From Eubacterium sp. (GTDB lineage Bacteria > Bacillota > Clostridia > Lachnospirales > Lachnospiraceae): a DNA stretch of 64,000 nucleotides. Below the pieces are notes generated by a model. It ran no database searches. It was given only the letters and a program-made list of their open reading frames with translations, and had not been told where the DNA came from. The stretch is from the NCBI GenBank assembly GCA_017406925.1, contig JAFQXO010000008.1:62001-126000 (forward strand), given 5' to 3'. Both the position numbers and the translations under genes were made by a program. Below are positions 61,659 to 64,000 of this stretch, piece by piece (positions within the stretch are counted from its first letter, which is position 1; the number at the start of each line of letters is the position of its first letter).

Positions 61659-63905
61659 TTGATAGGTTATTTAGTTGGCGGTTTAGGAATTCTCATTGCC
61701 GTAGGCGTCTTAATATTTTTCTACAGAAAGAAAGAGTGGCACTCAGAGTATGCTCTGATGTTTTTGATGAGCGTCATTATTGCACTCTCGCTTGAAGTGT
61801 TCACTTTCAACTACGCGACATTTTCGCCTACAGCTGGAGAAAAGCAGGTGATGGGTACTGACGTTATCAACACGGCCACACCAAACCTTGAAACGGGATC
61901 TTCAAACAAAGAAAAGAAAGAAAATCCAAACATCAAAACTGCTGTGGCACCTATGGGTACGGACACAGAGTATACGTTTGAATTTGATATAAAAGACACA
62001 AAACTTTCTAACATCTGTGTGGAACCTACGATGACTGGCGAGTACGCCATCGTGGATGTTCAAGCAGAAGACGCAGTCTACGAAATGAAAGATGGCACTC
62101 AGGCTGGTTTCGTAAAGTCGCCAGTCAATCATGTCGTTGTCAAAGACATCAAGAAGTCGCATTACATTAAGACACATTTCCCAGGAACTGTTAAGAAGTT
62201 GAAGGTCGTTGTTAAGACAGAGAACAATCAATATTTGTCGCACATTCAACTTACGACAAACCCTGGCATACCTTTTACATTTAACTTTGCCAGATACATA
62301 ATCGTGGCCATTGCATTCTTCTTGGCATTTTGTGTTTACAAAAATCGCAAACTTTCATTCAGAGGCCAGAAGAGTAAATGGGTTAGAAGAATTGCGATTA
62401 TCGTATTGCTTGTGATCGAGTCGGTAGTGATTATCAATCTCGGTACTGGTGAAGTTAAAGAATTGAAATTTAATGAAAACATCAAAACAGCTGAGATGGA
62501 TCAGTACCAGCAACTCACACTTGCGCTCACGAAAGGCAAGGTGGACTTAAACGCTTTAAGTACTGATATGGCAAGCCAAGATAAGAAAGCGCTAGAAGTT
62601 TTGCAAAAGACCAAGAACCCATACAACATTGATGAGAGAAACCAAAAGGGCTATGAGGGTTCTAGATGGGACTTTGCATACTACAAAGGAAAGTTCTACA
62701 CATACTACGGAATAGTTCCGGTAGTAGTGTTCTACTTGCCAGTATATATCATAACAGGAAAGATGCTCAGCACGAGAATGCTGACAATTTTACTTGCCAT
62801 TGCCCTGGCATGCATATTCGCATTGTTTGTTTACATGGTGGCAAGGCGCAGAAAGACAGTAAATCTCTGGACAGTCATCGCGACGATGGCAGGAGTATTC
62901 TCAGCGTCATTTATCTTAAGCTGTATGCACGGCGCGAAGTTCTATGAAACTTCACCGATGTCAGGATTGCTGTTTGCAATGATAGGCGTCACGCTGACAT
63001 ACGAGGCGTTCAAGAAGAATAGCATTCACACAGTTAAGATGGTGCTTGGCGCGCTCTGCCTCGCACTCGCAGTGGGATGTAAGGCAAACTACCTATTCGC
63101 ATCAGTTGCGATGCTTCCATTTATCCTTGTCGGCTTCGCACGCCAAGGCAAAGTTCTCACAGAGCAGAACAAGAAAAACAAATTCACTCAGTGGATTTCA
63201 AATATATTCAACAAGAAAAATATTAAGCAAATTATCATTTGTGCTATACCATTTGTAGTAGTGGGCGGAGCACTTATGGTTTACAACTATATGAGATTTA
63301 GTTCACCGATAGATTTCGGAGTGAACTATCAGCTCACATTATTCAACGTTAAGTATTACGACGTGAAAGAAATCGCCAAGTTGCCGATAGTACTTTACAA
63401 TGGATTCTTTGCTATGCCTAAGTACAGCAATATATTCCCATTTGTAAATCCTGTACTAGACGACTTGAACTATGCTGGATATTTCTTCCAGATGCATTAT
63501 GTTGGACTTTTCGCATTCCCGATGATGTGGCTAGCAGCGATGCTTCCATGGTCATACAGAAGAGGCTTGAAGCGCACAAAGCAACGCACGCTCGTTTCTG
63601 GAATGATTATCGTTGGATTGATTTTGACATATGTAATTATCGTAAAGGGTGGTTCATCACTCAGATACAATATTGATTTTGCTTGGCTACTTATTCTTCC
63701 AATCATTTTTGTAATTCTTGATTTGGATGAGTATGCGAGACCAAAGAAAATTGTTAAATACGTAGTAGCATTGATACTTGCCTTGTGTGTATCCACAGTT
63801 TTGATAGGTACACTTATCAACCTATCTCCAGATTGGACAGAGATGGGCAAGAATCTCCCAGGAACATATTACAACTGGTTCTATTCAGTTATGTTCTGGT
63901 GTTAA
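61659..63905 (+). CDS. large polytopic membrane protein, possibly a GT-C-type glycosyltransferase
   Basis: A 748-residue protein with two N-terminal transmembrane helices, an extracytoplasmic beta-rich domain (~residues 60-205, YTFEFDIKDTKLSNI, LSHIQLTTNPGIPF), and then about ten more helices. The loop after helix 4 (~residues 270-355) holds KNPYNIDERNQKGYEGSRWDFAYYKGKFYTYYG, the most conserved-looking part. The topology recalls GT-C membrane glycosyltransferases that use lipid-linked sugars, but I see no diagnostic motif, so the call is tentative. It starts at TTG 61659 with SD AGAGAGG upstream, 20 nt after purL. Another gene follows 12 nt later. Confidence 0.72.
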   Translation: MIGYLVGGLGILIAVGVLIFFYRKKEWHSEYALMFLMSVIIALSLEVFTFNYATFSPTAGEKQVMGTDVINTATPNLETGSSNKEKKENPNIKTAVAPMGTDTEYTFEFDIKDTKLSNICVEPTMTGEYAIVDVQAEDAVYEMKDGTQAGFVKSPVNHVVVKDIKKSHYIKTHFPGTVKKLKVVVKTENNQYLSHIQLTTNPGIPFTFNFARYIIVAIAFFLAFCVYKNRKLSFRGQKSKWVRRIAIIVLLVIESVVIINLGTGEVKELKFNENIKTAEMDQYQQLTLALTKGKVDLNALSTDMASQDKKALEVLQKTKNPYNIDERNQKGYEGSRWDFAYYKGKFYTYYGIVPVVVFYLPVYIITGKMLSTRMLTILLAIALACIFALFVYMVARRRKTVNLWTVIATMAGVFSASFILSCMHGAKFYETSPMSGLLFAMIGVTLTYEAFKKNSIHTVKMVLGALCLALAVGCKANYLFASVAMLPFILVGFARQGKVLTEQNKKNKFTQWISNIFNKKNIKQIIICAIPFVVVGGALMVYNYMRFSSPIDFGVNYQLTLFNVKYYDVKEIAKLPIVLYNGFFAMPKYSNIFPFVNPVLDDLNYAGYFFQMHYVGLFAFPMMWLAAMLPWSYRRGLKRTKQRTLVSGMIIVGLILTYVIIVKGGSSLRYNIDFAWLLILPIIFVILDLDEYARPKKIVKYVVALILALCVSTVLIGTLINLSPDWTEMGKNLPGTYYNWFYSVMFWC

Positions 63906-63917
63906 GAGGAAGGTGCG

Positions 63918-64000
63918 ATGAAAGAGTTTATTGAAAAGATTAAACAAAACAGTTTCGTGAAAATGGTTTCAAAGAATCAGCGGTTGATTATCGAAGGAGC
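63918..64000 (+). CDS. start of an unidentified gene (3' end outside window)
   Basis: ATG 63918 follows SD AGAGGAAGG, 12 nt after the membrane protein gene. Only 27 residues are visible (MKEFIEKIKQNSFVKMVSKN and on), basic and amphipathic, with no recognisable domain. The frame is open to the window end. It is probably co-transcribed with the membrane protein gene. Confidence 0.6.
   Translation, partial: MKEFIEKIKQNSFVKMVSKNQRLIIEG

Noticed and set aside
1-64000. tRNA/rRNA genes, CRISPR arrays, insertion sequences, prophage or integrase genes
   Set aside because: Looked for in all gaps and among the proteins; no CCA-ended cloverleaf, spaced repeats, transposase or integrase motifs were seen.

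Overview
The window is a chromosomal segment of a low- to moderate-GC, Gram-positive anaerobe, most likely a Lachnospiraceae-type clostridium. This is inferred from gene content: a V/A-type ATPase, LL-diaminopimelate aminotransferase, GatCAB, rubrerythrin and a flavodoxin-reductase/rubredoxin fusion, CdaA/CdaR, single-chain PurL, DUF975 and DUF4037/DUF4125 proteins, and many secreted proteins with lysine-rich, fibronectin-like tails. Shine-Dalgarno (SD) sites are strong (AAGGAGG type), and recognisable sigma-A promoters and intrinsic terminators bound most transcription units. Only two genes (rnhA and a phosphoribosyltransferase-like gene) lie on the minus strand. Coding density is high: no gap between genes exceeds about 210 bp. 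I saw no tRNA, rRNA, CRISPR array, insertion sequence or phage gene.

Layout. Bases 1-2647: the end of a V-type ATPase operon (ntpA C-terminus, ntpB, ntpD). 2674-8617: secreted or surface proteins (Lys-rich exoprotein, membrane metallophosphoesterase, 1180-residue beta-helix exoprotein). 8647-14161: rhomboid protease, then a tight run of Hrb, GT2 glycosyltransferase, flippase-like membrane protein, APH-like kinase, HAD phosphatase and nucleotidyltransferase, closed by a terminator. 14301-14840: rubrerythrin. 14896-21439: a collinear run of cysE, two uncharacterised membrane proteins, cdaA, cdaR, galE and an LCP-family gene (c-di-AMP and envelope). 21601-29425: HtrA-like protease, ClpX-like unfoldase, proS, a metal-type ABC ATPase with no visible partner, and a TPR-DUF4037-DUF4125 fusion. 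29504-36486: a second Lys-tailed metallophosphoesterase, an LRR-like membrane protein, a Ca-type P-ATPase and two DUF975 paralogues. 36511-45868: housekeeping genes (aspS, rnhA, glnA, dapL, PRTase-like, gatCAB). 45983-47598: a Lys-rich exoprotein and a probable sortase substrate. 47759-50654: purF and purB. 50807-51991: a trigger-factor-like lipoprotein. 52196-56368: a complete ketopantoate-to-phosphopantetheine operon (panG-panB-panC-panD-coaBC). 56561-64000: DUF1015, purL, a large polytopic membrane protein and the start of a further gene.

The main themes are envelope biology (c-di-AMP synthesis and its regulator, LCP transfer, surface glycan activation, extracytoplasmic folding and proteolysis, polybasic exoproteins), oxidative-stress tolerance of an anaerobe, and ordinary purine, CoA and tRNA-charging metabolism. 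The least explained items are the TPR-DUF4037-DUF4125 fusion with its ABC ATPase, the kinase/phosphatase/nucleotidyltransferase cluster, the two membrane proteins ahead of cdaA, the extracytoplasmic trigger factor and the Lys-rich tail family. All functional calls come from reading motifs by eye; no database search was possible.
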